DNA of 64,000 nucleotides from the NCBI RefSeq assembly GCF_000270305.1, contig NC_015737.1, positions 1,798,501-1,862,500 of the forward strand. Direction: 5' to 3'. Source of the DNA: Clostridium sp. SY8519 (lineage in GTDB: Bacteria > Bacillota > Clostridia > Lachnospirales > Lachnospiraceae). Shown here piece after piece: positions 1 through 9,077 of the stretch; positions within the stretch are counted from its first letter, which is position 1; the number at the start of each line of letters is the position of its first letter. The position numbers and the translations under genes were made by a program. The notes below the pieces were generated by a model. The model saw only the letters and a program-made list of their open reading frames with translations. It had not been told where the DNA came from and did not search any database.

Positions 1-24
1 ACAGATTATCAAGGAGCAGGAGTA
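1..24 (+). CDS. Possible 3' end of an upstream gene (partial)
   Basis: One frame reads seven sense codons and then a TAG at 22-24, just before the next gene's start at 29. That spacing would fit the end of a co-transcribed upstream gene. The piece is too short to identify, and the call rests only on position and the stop codon. Confidence 0.25.
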
Positions 25-28
25 GCGC

Positions 29-463
29 ATGACCAGAGAAGTGCTGATCCGCATCTGCTCCCGCCAGACAGCCCGGGATGCGTCCGGGGATCAGCAGCAG
101 GAGGAGGTACTGGTATCCGGCGAATATTTCTTCCGGAACGGAAGGCACTATCTGCTGTATGAAGAGGTGCAGGAGGGCTTTTCCGATACGTCCCGTAGCA
201 GGATCCGTTTTGACGGAGAAAGCCTGGACATCCGCAAACAGGGAATTGCCAGCACGCGGATGATTTTTGTTCCGGGCGAGAAAAAACTGACTTGCTATGA
301 AACTCCCTTTGGCGGTATAATGCTAGGGATATTCGCGAAGGACATCCGGCTGACGGAGTCAGAGGATGAGATCAATCTGCAGGTGTCCTATACCATGGAG
401 ATTGAGGACCGGCCCCATGCGGACTGTGTTGTATCCGTGAATATCCGACCGAAGTATGTGTGA
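29..463 (+). CDS. DUF1934 family beta-barrel protein
   Basis: A 144-residue soluble protein without signal peptide or membrane segment. Its length, the run of short beta-strand-like segments and the motif around residues 80-100 (FVPGEKKLTCYETPFGG, then GIFAKDI) match the DUF1934 (YwiB-like) family, a small lipocalin-like barrel of unknown function common in Firmicutes. The ATG at 29 follows a GGAG-rich stretch. The stop lies 26 bases before murI on the same strand, so the two are probably co-transcribed. Nothing in the sequence reveals a ligand. Family assignment is from recognition of the pattern; function is unknown. Confidence 0.75.
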   Translation: MTREVLIRICSRQTARDASGDQQQEEVLVSGEYFFRNGRHYLLYEEVQEGFSDTSRSRIRFDGESLDIRKQGIASTRMIFVPGEKKLTCYETPFGGIMLGIFAKDIRLTESEDEINLQVSYTMEIEDRPHADCVVSVNIRPKYV

Positions 464-489
464 CCACAGAAGGAAAGTGAGAGGATACC

Positions 490-1320
490 ATGGAAAACAG
501 CGAAAAAAAATACGCGCCCATCGGCGTGTTTGATTCCGGCGTAGGCGGTCTGACAGTCGCCCGGGAGATTATGCGTCAGATTCCGGAGGAACGCATCGTT
601 TATTTTGGAGATACGGCCCGTGTACCCTATGGTTCCAAATCGCGCAAAACCATCCTGCATTTTTCCCGCCAGATTATCCGGTTTCTTCAGACCAAACATG
701 TAAAAGCCATCGTCGTGGCGTGCAACACCGTCAGCGCCCTGGCGCTGGAGACCATCCGGCCGGAGCTGGATATCCCGATGATCGGGGTGCTGAAGCCGGG
801 AGCCAAAGTGGCGGCCGAATCCACGAAAAACGGAAAGATCGGTGTGATCGCTACAGAGAGCACCATCAGTTCCCAGATGTATACCGAAGTGATCCATGCC
901 CACAATCCCCGGGCGGAAGTCCTCGGCAAGGCCTGTCCCCTGTTCTGCCCGCTGGTGGAAGAGGGATGGCTGAAAGATCCGGTGACTTATGAAGTGGCGG
1001 AGCGCTACCTGGAGCCGCTGAAAGAGTCGGGCATTGATACGCTGATTATGGGATGCACCCATTACCCGCTGCTGCGTTCCACGCTCCGCGAGATTATGGG
1101 AGAATCGGTGACCCTGGTGAATCCGGCCTATGAGACGACCCAGGAGCTGATCCGTCTGCTGAAGGGAAACCACCTGGTCAATGACGGGCAGGGGGAATAC
1201 GAAGGCGATAAACACGAGTTTTATGTCAGTGATGCTGCCAACAAATTCCGCAAATTCGCGGACTCGATTCTGCCGTATGGTGTAAACACCACAAAACTGA
1301 TCGAAATCGAGGCTTACTGA
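490..1320 (+). CDS. murI: Glutamate racemase
   Basis: Interconverts L- and D-glutamate in the cytoplasm without cofactor, supplying D-glutamate for peptidoglycan. The 276-residue length is normal for the family. The N-terminal GVFDSGVGGLTV (12-23) and the two catalytic cysteine motifs VACNT (Cys78) and MGCTHYPLL (Cys189) are intact, and DTARVPYG follows in the usual place. The ATG at 490 has AAAGTGAGAGG upstream. The gene sits 26 bases after the DUF1934 gene, so the two likely form one transcript ending at the strong hairpin at 1409-1460. No anomaly seen. Confidence 0.97.
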   Translation: MENSEKKYAPIGVFDSGVGGLTVAREIMRQIPEERIVYFGDTARVPYGSKSRKTILHFSRQIIRFLQTKHVKAIVVACNTVSALALETIRPELDIPMIGVLKPGAKVAAESTKNGKIGVIATESTISSQMYTEVIHAHNPRAEVLGKACPLFCPLVEEGWLKDPVTYEVAERYLEPLKESGIDTLIMGCTHYPLLRSTLREIMGESVTLVNPAYETTQELIRLLKGNHLVNDGQGEYEGDKHEFYVSDAANKFRKFADSILPYGVNTTKLIEIEAY

Positions 1321-1361
1321 CCGCCGGCCATACGCAGTCAGCCGTGCCGGTGTAAGAAAAG

Positions 1362-1380
1362 CAGCCGCCGTCGGCGGCTG
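1362..1380 (+). other. Perfect 8-bp GC hairpin downstream of murI
   Basis: CAGCCGCC, a three-base loop, and GGCGGCTG form a perfect stem with no T-run after it. It precedes the main terminator hairpin by about 30 bases and may act as an RNA-stabilising or first-stage terminator stem. Confidence 0.5.
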
Positions 1381-1408
1381 TTCCGTCGGAAGGACTGAGA
1401 ATAACAGA

Positions 1409-1460
1409 ATACCCCGCCGCTTGGCTTCTCTGTGTGAAGCCGGAGCGGCGGGGTATTTTT
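1409..1460 (+). terminator. Rho-independent terminator after murI
   Basis: A 12-bp outer stem (ATACCCCGCCGC pairing with GCGGCGGGGTAT) holds an inner GGCTTC/GAAGCC stem and is followed by TTTT. The T-run favours use on the plus strand. The minus-strand gene ends at 1469, so the hairpin also lies where that transcript would end. Confidence 0.85.
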
Positions 1461-1468
1461 CAATCGTA

Positions 1469-1912
1469 TTATTTTTCTCCCATGAGACGCTGGAACCAGT
1501 TTTTCTTTTTCGGGGTTTTGTCCAGCGAACCGCGGATGCCGCGGACATCTGTGATGTAGAGGCCGCTGATGGTGGCTTTTACCTCTTTTTTCACAGGGAT
1601 GATATTGAAGACATCCTTGTCTGCCACCAGGGTCATAACCTTTGGTCCTACTTTTGCTTTGACGATGGGAACTTTGAAGATTTTGCCGTACCAAGGGGTC
1701 TCTTTGGTAACGATATCCGGCAAACCGGAATCCTTCAGCTTCAGCATCTTCTTATCAATGACCAGCATGTTTACCTGCTGTTTGTACTGTTCGATCTGTG
1801 ACTGCTGCTCGGCCTGTCTTTTCTCTGCTCTTTTGTTCAGCCGCCACATGATAATGGCTACGGCTGCTACGACTGCGGCTGCTATGATGATAGATATGAT
1901 CCACCCCGGCAT
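1469..1912 (-). CDS. Membrane-anchored protein of unknown function
   Basis: 147 residues. Residues 4-22 form a hydrophobic N-terminal segment (IISIIIAAAVVAAVAIIMW), then a basic, Gln/Glu-rich linker (about 28-45) and a mixed domain of about 95 residues ending in a lysine-rich tail. I do not recognise a named domain. The layout suggests a signal anchor with most of the protein on one side of the membrane. The positive-inside rule would favour the C-terminal part being cytoplasmic because of the RLNKRAEKR after the helix. It converges with murI and diverges from the foldase gene at 2069, with about 155 bases for the two promoters. Function unknown. Confidence 0.7.
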   Translation of the reverse strand: MPGWIISIIIAAAVVAAVAIIMWRLNKRAEKRQAEQQSQIEQYKQQVNMLVIDKKMLKLKDSGLPDIVTKETPWYGKIFKVPIVKAKVGPKVMTLVADKDVFNIIPVKKEVKATISGLYITDVRGIRGSLDKTPKKKNWFQRLMGEK

Positions 1913-2068
1913 CGCATACTCCTCCTTTGATCCGCTTATTCGGTTAATAACTCAGATATTGTAGCATTTCTGGCTGTAAAACACAAGATAAACCAGGACA
2001 TTTCACTTTCCATTCTTGGGGGAATATGGTATATTAGGACACAGTAATACTTACAGGAGACAATCATT

Positions 2069-3319
2069 ATGAAAAAGAAGATAGCAGCAATCATGATCGC
2101 TGCGCTGGCCGGCACCATGCTTCTGGGCGGCTGCGGCAGCAAAAGCGCCGAAACCGGCAGCTCTTCCAGCGAAAGCTCGCTGAAAGAGGAGAACCGTACG
2201 ATTAAAACCAGAGAACTTCTGAAGCTGGTGGACTATGATCCGGAAGATTATGTCAAGCTTCCGGAAGACTATATGAAGATGAAGGTTACCCTTTATAAGG
2301 ATGATTACAAGGTGACCTCTTCTGATGTGAAGGACTACATCAAGTCCAATATTCTGACCCAGTATCCCAGCTATAATGTCAAGACCGGCAAAAAGACCGT
2401 GGCAAAGAAGGATGTGGTCAACATCGACTATACCGGCAAAATCAACGGAAAGACATTTGACGGCGGCAGTGCAAAGGATAAGTATGTTACCATCGGTTCC
2501 GGCACCATGATCGACGGGTTCGAAGACGGTTTAATCGGCAAGAAAGTAGGCAGCACCGTCAAGCTGAACTTAAAATTCCCCAGCGATTATTCCGTTAATA
2601 AGAGCCTGCAGGGCAAGAAGGCAGTATTTTCCGTGAAGATCAATTATATCGCCAAGGCCAAAAAAGTGACCTACAAAACGATGAATGATGCCTATGTAAA
2701 ACAGAACTTCACTTCCTACGGATGCAGCACGGTAGAAGAACTGAAGAAATATGTCCAGCAGATACTGGAAACGAATACCACTTCCCAGGAGAGCTCCGAC
2801 AAACAAAACAAAGTGCTAGAAAAACTGGTGGACGGCAGCGAAGTGGAAGTGCCGGCAGATCTGCTGAACAAGCGGATCGAACAAGAAATAAAAGCGCAAG
2901 AAGCTTACGCCAAGTCCGCGGATCAGACGCTGGAGGAGTTCCTGAAGCAGAATTACAGCATGACGGAGGAGCAGTACAAAAAACAGCTGAAATCTTCACT
3001 CCCGGATTATATCAAGAAGGAGCTGATCCTTCAGGCCGTAATCAAAGACCAGAAAATCACGGTGAATGGCAGCGATTACAATTCCTGGGTAACCAATTTC
3101 ATGAGCAGCAACTATATTTCCTCTCTGTCCAAATTCTACAAAGAATATGAGGTATATGGCGGCAGGAACTATATCCTGATGCAGTACGCGGAGAGTCAGG
3201 CGTTATCCAAAGTAGTGGATTCCACCAGTTTTGTGGAAAAATTAGGATCTTCCAAGGATGATAAGAGCCAGTCTTCCGACAAGAAAACATCAGACAGCAG
3301 TTCCGCGAAGACAGAGTAA
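2069..3319 (+). CDS. Trigger-factor-like FKBP lipoprotein foldase
   Basis: 416 residues. The N-terminus has a lipoprotein signal peptide with lipobox LGGC (Cys about residue 23), then a Ser-rich spacer, so the protein should be exported and anchored outside the membrane. Residues about 110-195 read as an FKBP-type peptidyl-prolyl isomerase domain (VNIDYTGKINGKTFDGG, then IGSGTMIDGFEDGLIGKKVG). Residues about 200-370 resemble the helical C-terminal domain of trigger factor. The last about 25 residues are Ser/Lys/Asp-rich. It lacks the N-terminal ribosome-binding domain, as expected for a surface foldase. It may help fold exported proteins, as PrsA does; that role is inferred. asnS begins 15 bases downstream. 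Confidence 0.85.
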   Translation: MKKKIAAIMIAALAGTMLLGGCGSKSAETGSSSSESSLKEENRTIKTRELLKLVDYDPEDYVKLPEDYMKMKVTLYKDDYKVTSSDVKDYIKSNILTQYPSYNVKTGKKTVAKKDVVNIDYTGKINGKTFDGGSAKDKYVTIGSGTMIDGFEDGLIGKKVGSTVKLNLKFPSDYSVNKSLQGKKAVFSVKINYIAKAKKVTYKTMNDAYVKQNFTSYGCSTVEELKKYVQQILETNTTSQESSDKQNKVLEKLVDGSEVEVPADLLNKRIEQEIKAQEAYAKSADQTLEEFLKQNYSMTEEQYKKQLKSSLPDYIKKELILQAVIKDQKITVNGSDYNSWVTNFMSSNYISSLSKFYKEYEVYGGRNYILMQYAESQALSKVVDSTSFVEKLGSSKDDKSQSSDKKTSDSSSAKTE

Positions 3320-3334
3320 GGAGTGAGAAAGGAA

Positions 3335-4726
3335 ATGGATTTCATCAATATCAGAACACTGTATCGTCATCCGGAGGATTATCTGGATAAAGAAGTCAGA
3401 ATCGGCGGATGGGTCAGAAGCATCCGCAATTCCAAGACCTTCGGTTTTATTGTAGTAAATGACGGCACATTTTTTGAACCGCTGCAGGTCGTATATTCCG
3501 ACAAGCTGGACAATTTCGCGGATATCGAAAAGATCAACGTAGGCGCTGCGATTATTGTCTCCGGCCGCCTGGTTGCCACACCGAAGGCAAAACAGCCCTT
3601 TGAAATTCAGGCTGAGCAGGTGCTTGTGGAAGGCCCTTCCTCTCCGGAATATCCGCTGCAGAAGAAGCGCCATTCCTTCGAATATCTGCGTACGATTTCC
3701 CATCTGCGGCCCCGCACCAATACCTTTGAGGCGGTGTTTCGGGTGAGATCACTGATTGCCTACGCGATCCACCGTTTTTTCCAGGAGCGGGATTTTGTCT
3801 ATGTGCATACCCCGATTATCACGTCCAGTGATGCGGAAGGCGCAGGCGAGATGTTCCGTGTGACTACCATTGATCCGGATCAGGTGCCCCTGACCGACCA
3901 GGGAACCTGTGACTATTCCAAAGATTTCTTCGGCAAGCCCACGAATCTGACCGTCAGCGGACAGCTCAACGGTGAGACGTTCGCCATGGCCTTCAAGAAT
4001 ATCTATACTTTCGGCCCCACGTTCCGGGCAGAAAATTCCAACACGACCCGTCATGCGGCGGAATTCTGGATGATTGAACCGGAGATCGCCTTCGCTGATC
4101 TGGAGGATGACATGATTTTAGCAGAGCATATGCTGAAATATGTGATCCGATACGTTCTGGAGAACGCGCCGGAAGAGATGGAATTTTTCAATAAATTTGT
4201 GGACAAGGGTCTGCTGGAACGCCTGCACCATGTGCTGGATTCCGATTTTGCCCGTGTGACCTATACAGAAGCCGTGGAAATCCTGGAAAAACACAACGAC
4301 AAATTCCAGTACAAAGTTTCCTGGGGCTGTGATCTGCAGACCGAACATGAGCGCTACCTGACTGAAGAGATCTACAAGCGGCCGGTATTTGTGACAGATT
4401 ATCCGAAAGAGATCAAGGCGTTCTATATGAAGCTGAATGAAGACGGTAAGACCGTTGCAGCAATGGACTGCCTCGTACCGGGAATCGGGGAGATCATCGG
4501 CGGAAGCCAGCGTGAGGATGATTATGACAAACTGCTGGAACGTATCCGCGAGCTGGGACTGAAGGAGGAAGACTACGAATTCTACCTGGATCTGCGCAGA
4601 TACGGATCTGCCCGCCATGCGGGATTCGGTCTCGGATTTGAACGGTGTGTCATGTATCTGACCGGAATGGGCAACATCAGGGATGTGCTTCCGTTCCCGC
4701 GCACCGTAAACAACTGTGAATTATAA
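3335..4726 (+). CDS. asnS: Asparaginyl-tRNA synthetase
   Basis: A class II synthetase that charges tRNA-Asn in the cytoplasm. With the ATG at 3335 the product is 463 residues, the usual length. An N-terminal OB-fold anticodon-binding domain ([19 protein letters not shown]) leads into the catalytic core, with [20 protein letters not shown] in motif 2 and GFGLGFERC with the following [11 protein letters not shown] in motif 3. An in-frame GTG at 3323 is possible, but AAGGAG at 3318-3323 sits at a workable distance from the ATG at 3335 and would overlap the GTG, so I chose the ATG. It follows the foldase gene closely and ends at a clear terminator. Confidence 0.96.
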   Translation: MDFINIRTLYRHPEDYLDKEVRIGGWVRSIRNSKTFGFIVVNDGTFFEPLQVVYSDKLDNFADIEKINVGAAIIVSGRLVATPKAKQPFEIQAEQVLVEGPSSPEYPLQKKRHSFEYLRTISHLRPRTNTFEAVFRVRSLIAYAIHRFFQERDFVYVHTPIITSSDAEGAGEMFRVTTIDPDQVPLTDQGTCDYSKDFFGKPTNLTVSGQLNGETFAMAFKNIYTFGPTFRAENSNTTRHAAEFWMIEPEIAFADLEDDMILAEHMLKYVIRYVLENAPEEMEFFNKFVDKGLLERLHHVLDSDFARVTYTEAVEILEKHNDKFQYKVSWGCDLQTEHERYLTEEIYKRPVFVTDYPKEIKAFYMKLNEDGKTVAAMDCLVPGIGEIIGGSQREDDYDKLLERIRELGLKEEDYEFYLDLRRYGSARHAGFGLGFERCVMYLTGMGNIRDVLPFPRTVNNCEL

Positions 4727-4747
4727 TTCAGACGTGACAAAACGGAA

Positions 4748-4778
4748 GGGGCTGTGTCTTTGCACAGTCCCTTTTTTT
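4748..4778 (+). terminator. Terminator after asnS
   Basis: GGGGCTGTG pairs with CACAGTCCC across a six-base loop and is followed by seven T residues. It ends the foldase-asnS unit before recJ. Confidence 0.9.
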
Positions 4779-4872
4779 GAGGAGGACGGCAGCCGGACCG
4801 GACGGTTGGTCCCGGTCCGGCCGGCGAAGCCCGCAGGATAACCGGGCAGAGACAAAAAGGAGCTGGAGCAGC

Positions 4873-6639
4873 ATGAAGGAAAAGTGGATACTCAGAAGAA
4901 AAGGGGCGGATTACGCCGCTTTGTCAGAAGCCCTGGGGGTGGATCCGGTGATTGTGCGTATTCTGGTGAACAAGGGACTTTCCAACACGGAGGAAATGAA
5001 ACGGTATCTCTATGGAACCAGGGCAGACCTGTACGATCCGCATCAGATGACTGACATGGATCTGGCGGCAGACATCCTGGCGGAGAAGATAGAGGAGAAA
5101 CAGCCGATTCGGATTATCGGCGATTACGATATCGACGGCATCATGTCCAGCTATATTCTGCAGCAGGCGCTGTCCCGCTGCGGCGCCCGGGCGGATGTGG
5201 CGATTCCGGACAGAAAAACAGACGGTTACGGGCTGAATCAGCATCTGATTGACCGGGCGGTCCGGGACAGAATCGATACGATTCTGACCTGTGACAACGG
5301 AATATCTGCCATGGAACCGATTGCGTACGCGAAACAGGCGGGAATGACGGTGGTGGTGACAGACCATCATCAGATCCCTTACAAAGAAACAGATGGACAG
5401 CGGGTGGAGCTCAGCAGTGAGGCGGATGCCATTGTAAATCCCCACCAGGCAGGGGATCCCTATCCCTTTGACGGGTTATGCGGCGCCGGCGTGGCATTCA
5501 AACTGGTGCAGGTATTGTATGAGCGAATGGGAATCCCAGTGGAAGAGGCGGATGAGTTTCTGGAAAATGCGGGATTTGCCACCATCGGAGACGTGATGGA
5601 TCTGCGGGATGAAAACCGGATTCTGGCGAAAACCGGTCTGGAAGCACTGTCCCATACGTCAAATCTGGGTATGCAGGCATTGATTGCCCAGAATGAACTG
5701 GAGCATACGGAGCTGAAAGCGCATCATGTGGGTTTCCGGCTGGGCCCCTGCCTCAATGCCAGCGGGAGGCTGGATACGGCGGAACTGTCCGTCCGGCTTC
5801 TGACGAGCCGGAAAACAGCGGATGCGGTCCGGCTGGCGACAGAAATTGTCTCACTGAACAATGCCAGAAAATCCCTGACGGAACAGGCCGTGGAGCAGGC
5901 GGTGCAGATCATGGAACAGGAGGGGTATACGGAGGATCGGGTGCTGGTGATCTTCCTCCCGGACTGTGATGAAAGCCTGGCGGGGATCGTGGCCGGCAGG
6001 CTGCGGGAGCGGTATTTCCGGCCGGTACTGGTGATTACCAGAGGAGAAGAGTCGGCAAAAGGATCTGCCCGGTCCATTGAAGCCTACTCCATGTATGAGG
6101 AAATGAACCGGTGCCGGGAGCTGTTCCTGAAGTTCGGCGGGCATCCCATGGCGGCCGGATTTTCGATGGAAGAAGACAGGATCCCCGAGCTGCGCAGCCG
6201 CCTGAATGAACTGTGCACATTGACGCAGGAGGATCTGGTGCCGAAAATCTATATCGATGTGGATATGCCGGTGGACTATGTCAGCGAAGAGCTGGTGCAG
6301 CAGCTGGAACTGCTGGAACCCTTTGGAAAGGGCAACGAAAAGCCGGTTTTTGCGGATCGGAATCTGCGGGTCTGCTCGCTGCGGGTGCTGGGAGAAGCGC
6401 GCCGGGTCAATAAGCTGGTGATGGAATCTGCCGGACACAGAAAAATCAACGCGGTTTATTTCGGTGAAGAAGCGGAACTGCTGGAACCGATTCGTGAAAA
6501 ATACGGCGAGGAGGCAGTTCGGGAACTGCAGAGCGGAAGCGTGCAGCGTGACATTCGCCTGCATATCTGCTATTATCCTTCTGTGAATGAATTCAGAGGG
6601 AACCGTACCCTGGAACTGATCCTGCAGTCCGTTTGCTAG
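4873..6639 (+). CDS. recJ: Single-stranded-DNA exonuclease RecJ
   Basis: A DHH-family 5'-to-3' single-strand exonuclease for recombination and mismatch repair. With the ATG at 4873 it has 588 residues. GDYDIDG (83-89) and the DHH motif in VTDHHQIP (164-166) are the metal ligands of the DHH domain. A DHHA1-like region with GGHPMAAGFSM follows near residue 430, and the OB-fold part lies at the C-terminus. The reading frame stays open upstream to 4777, but that stretch is GC-rich spacer containing the previous terminator, and AAGGAG lies 10 bases before the ATG at 4873. This is shorter than Bacillus RecJ (about 780 residues) and matches the compact clostridial form. The methyltransferase gene follows within 36 bases. 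Confidence 0.93.
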   Translation: MKEKWILRRKGADYAALSEALGVDPVIVRILVNKGLSNTEEMKRYLYGTRADLYDPHQMTDMDLAADILAEKIEEKQPIRIIGDYDIDGIMSSYILQQALSRCGARADVAIPDRKTDGYGLNQHLIDRAVRDRIDTILTCDNGISAMEPIAYAKQAGMTVVVTDHHQIPYKETDGQRVELSSEADAIVNPHQAGDPYPFDGLCGAGVAFKLVQVLYERMGIPVEEADEFLENAGFATIGDVMDLRDENRILAKTGLEALSHTSNLGMQALIAQNELEHTELKAHHVGFRLGPCLNASGRLDTAELSVRLLTSRKTADAVRLATEIVSLNNARKSLTEQAVEQAVQIMEQEGYTEDRVLVIFLPDCDESLAGIVAGRLRERYFRPVLVITRGEESAKGSARSIEAYSMYEEMNRCRELFLKFGGHPMAAGFSMEEDRIPELRSRLNELCTLTQEDLVPKIYIDVDMPVDYVSEELVQQLELLEPFGKGNEKPVFADRNLRVCSLRVLGEARRVNKLVMESAGHRKINAVYFGEEAELLEPIREKYGEEAVRELQSGSVQRDIRLHICYYPSVNEFRGNRTLELILQSVC

Positions 6640-6674
6640 ATGAGCGGAGGATCCGACGGAAAGGAAGGAAAGCG

Positions 6675-7460
6675 ATGGCGGCCTATGAGATTTTTTCTCA
6701 TGTCTACGATACATTTATGGAGGATGTGCCCTATGATGCCTGGTGCAGACAGCTGCACCGGAAGATGCTGCAGTACGGCATCGATTCCGGACTGGTGCTG
6801 GACCTGGGCTGCGGTACAGGACAGATGACCCGGCGTTTTCGGGATCTCGGTTATGATATGATCGGCGCGGACCGGTCCGCGGATATGCTGGAAATCGCCA
6901 TGGAGCAGGAGTACCGGAATCCGTCACAGGGGATACAGGAGAATCCGGCGGCAGCAGGCAGGATTCTGTATCTGAATCAGGATATGCGCGCCTTTGAGCT
7001 GTACGGTACGGTGCGGGCAGTGATTTCCGTCTGTGACTGCATGAACTACGTCACGGATCCGGAAGATCTGCTGCAGGTGTTCCGGCTGGTGAACAACTAC
7101 CTGGATCCCGGCGGAATTGTGCTGTTTGATATGAATACCCCATATAAATACAGGCAGATCATCGGCAATGCCACAATCGCGGAAAATCGCGAACATGAGA
7201 GTTTTATCTGGGAGAATCATTTCGATCCGGCTGCGGGGATCAATCAGTACGATGTGACCTTTTTTATTGAAGAAGAGGAAGGGTGGTACCGCAGATATGA
7301 GGAGCAGCATATACAGAGAGCTTATGAAACAGCGGAAGTAGAGGCGCTTCTGACCAGGGCGGGGCTGGCGGTCCGGGAGGTTCTGGACGCGGAGGGTCTG
7401 AAGCCGGTTACCGCAGAGACGCAGCGCATTCTTTATCTTGCGCAGGAACAGCAGAAATAA
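6675..7460 (+). CDS. SAM-dependent class I methyltransferase
   Basis: 261 residues. The SAM-binding motif I is VLDLGCGTGQM near residues 44-54, followed by an acidic motif II region (MIGADRSADML) and SVCDCMNYV in the place of motif IV. The pattern fits small cytoplasmic Methyltransf_25-type enzymes. The ATG at 6675 follows AAGGAAGGAA, which is much better placed than the upstream in-frame codons near 6633 that overlap recJ. It lies between recJ and hslO in one apparent operon. The substrate cannot be read from the sequence; a small molecule or an RNA are both possible. Confidence 0.85.
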   Translation: MAAYEIFSHVYDTFMEDVPYDAWCRQLHRKMLQYGIDSGLVLDLGCGTGQMTRRFRDLGYDMIGADRSADMLEIAMEQEYRNPSQGIQENPAAAGRILYLNQDMRAFELYGTVRAVISVCDCMNYVTDPEDLLQVFRLVNNYLDPGGIVLFDMNTPYKYRQIIGNATIAENREHESFIWENHFDPAAGINQYDVTFFIEEEEGWYRRYEEQHIQRAYETAEVEALLTRAGLAVREVLDAEGLKPVTAETQRILYLAQEQQK

Positions 7461-7488
7461 ATAGATAGATATAGAGAGGAACCAGAGG

Positions 7489-8391
7489 ATGACAGAATAC
7501 AGACACACAGATGCAGATTATATTGTGAGAGCCGTGGCATCCAATGACGAGATCCGGGCCTTTGCCATGCGGTCCACCGGTATCGTCGAAGAGGCAAAAC
7601 AGCGGCATCAGACCCATCCCACCGTTACGGCGGCGCTGGGACGGCTTCTGACAGGCGGCGCCATGATGGGCGTTATGATGAAAGGGGAGAAGGATCTCCT
7701 GACACTGCAGATCAAGTCGGCGGGTCCCATCAAAGGCATGACAGTAACAGCAGATTCCCGGGGCCATGTGAAGGGATACGCGAATGTGCCGGATGTGGAT
7801 GTGCCCCCAAGCCCGCAGGGCAAGCTGGACGTGGGATATGCCGTAGGTCCCGGCGAGCTGCAGGTTGTGAAAGATCTGGGACTGAAGGATCCCTATGTGA
7901 GTACGGTGCTGCTGCAGTCCGGTGAAATCGGCGATGATCTCACCTATTATTTCGCGGCTTCCGAACAGACCCCTTCTGCGGTAGGCCTGGGCGTGCTGAT
8001 GAATACAGACAATACGGTAAAGACAGCCGGCGGTTTTATTGTGCAGCTGATGCCATCGGCCAGCGAAGAGACAGTGGCGGAGCTGGAGAAACGGATCAGC
8101 CGGGTGACGTCGGTGACAGACCTGCTGGACCGGCTGGGCACACCCGAGGCAATGCTTGAGGATATTCTGGGCGGCATGGGCCTTCAGATTACAGATACCG
8201 TGCCCGCGGCATTTACCTGCAGCTGTTCCCGGGCACGGGTGGAAAAAGTGCTGTACAGCCTGCCGAAGGAAGAGATTCGTGAGATGATTCAGGACGGTGA
8301 GAGTATTGAGATAAAATGCCATTTCTGCAATACGGCCTATGAATTTACAGTAGACGAGTTAAGTGAGGTGCTGGATCACCGGAAGGAATAG
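7489..8391 (+). CDS. hslO: Redox-regulated chaperone Hsp33
   Basis: A cytoplasmic holdase activated by oxidative unfolding. The 300 residues include the conserved N-terminal fold and the C-terminal zinc switch: TCSCSRAR supplies the CxC and IKCHFCNTAYEF supplies the CxxC. The zinc is released and disulfides form on oxidation in known members. The ATG follows AGAGAGGAACC. The gene is the last of the recJ-methyltransferase-hslO series. It runs into a convergent minus-strand gene only 12 bases away, so its transcript may end inside that gene, where a hairpin with a T-run occurs near 8483-8517. Confidence 0.96.
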   Translation: MTEYRHTDADYIVRAVASNDEIRAFAMRSTGIVEEAKQRHQTHPTVTAALGRLLTGGAMMGVMMKGEKDLLTLQIKSAGPIKGMTVTADSRGHVKGYANVPDVDVPPSPQGKLDVGYAVGPGELQVVKDLGLKDPYVSTVLLQSGEIGDDLTYYFAASEQTPSAVGLGVLMNTDNTVKTAGGFIVQLMPSASEETVAELEKRISRVTSVTDLLDRLGTPEAMLEDILGGMGLQITDTVPAAFTCSCSRARVEKVLYSLPKEEIREMIQDGESIEIKCHFCNTAYEFTVDELSEVLDHRKE

Positions 8392-8403
8392 AGGCGGAAG
8401 CGG

Positions 8404-8928
8404 TCAGGACATCAGCATCTGGACCGCCTGATGAATCGGCAGCGCGTATCTGGAGTCTGAAAAACAGGAAGAATGAGAAACAAACCCGTGGGGCTCTTTC
8501 AGCACCATGGGTTTTTGCATGGAAAAAGAAGTCCCCGCATCTGTCTGGCTCAGCTGTCTGCCGGGAAGAATGCACAGGCGCCGGGCATCCACACGGAGAG
8601 AATTTTCAATTTCGGACACGGTGCAGCTGGCGGAAAAATCGTAGTCGCAGATCAGACAGAGACAGTTATAGCGCCGGACAAAGGCCTGGGCAAAGAAGGT
8701 CTGCAGCACCTGGCGGTCCTGCGGCAGCAGAACAAGGATTAAGTCTGCCTGGGCCAGCAGAGCATGGGTATGGGCAGAATTGCCGAAGCGGCAGTCCATA
8801 CAGACGCAGTCCGTATAATCCTGAAGCAGACGAAAAACATAGTCCGTGTATTTCCGATAGGCAAAAAACGGTACCGGACTCCATAGGGCAAGCAGTTTTC
8901 TGCCGGATTCGATTGTATGAAAATGCAT
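8404..8928 (-). CDS. Degenerate MinD/CpaE-like ATPase fragment
   Basis: 174 residues starting LLALWSPVPF after a short N-terminus. This resembles the first strand of MinD/ParA-type ATPases linked to clostridial Flp-pilus loci, but the P-loop that should follow is missing: the protein jumps to a segment like the later part of the fold (YTDCVCMDCRFGN, then ADLILVLLPQDRQVLQTFF). The C-terminal 60 residues are weakly structured. No pilus gene is nearby. It is either an internally deleted relic or a pseudo-ATPase. Placement in the family is by eye and moderate; lack of a Walker A motif is directly visible. It ends close to hslO and is convergent with it. Confidence 0.5.
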   Translation of the reverse strand: MHFHTIESGRKLLALWSPVPFFAYRKYTDYVFRLLQDYTDCVCMDCRFGNSAHTHALLAQADLILVLLPQDRQVLQTFFAQAFVRRYNCLCLICDYDFSASCTVSEIENSLRVDARRLCILPGRQLSQTDAGTSFSMQKPMVLKEPHGFVSHSSCFSDSRYALPIHQAVQMLMS

Positions 8929-9002
8929 TGATGCAGCCTGAGATTGTCAGAAGAAAGAAAAAAGATAGGTGTATTGTAAAACGAAACCGGGAGAAAGTAA
9001 AG

Positions 9003-9064
9003 AAAAAACAGGTGTACTGCTTTGGAAAATCTGCCGGAATGGCAGAAACGTGCAGCGCACCTGT
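9003..9064 (-). terminator. Hairpin terminator for the CNNM/CBS gene
   Basis: ACAGGTG at 9008-9014 pairs with CACCTGT at 9058-9064, with further pairing inside. Read on the minus strand, the stem is followed by a run of T residues, 14 bases past the stop of the gene at 9078-10352. Confidence 0.7.
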
Positions 9065-9077
9065 TTTGCGCGGATGT

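Noticed and set aside
388..1548. Long open frame on the minus strand over murI
   Set aside because: It is the antisense of an intact, well-conserved racemase gene and shows no recognisable domain or ribosome binding site.
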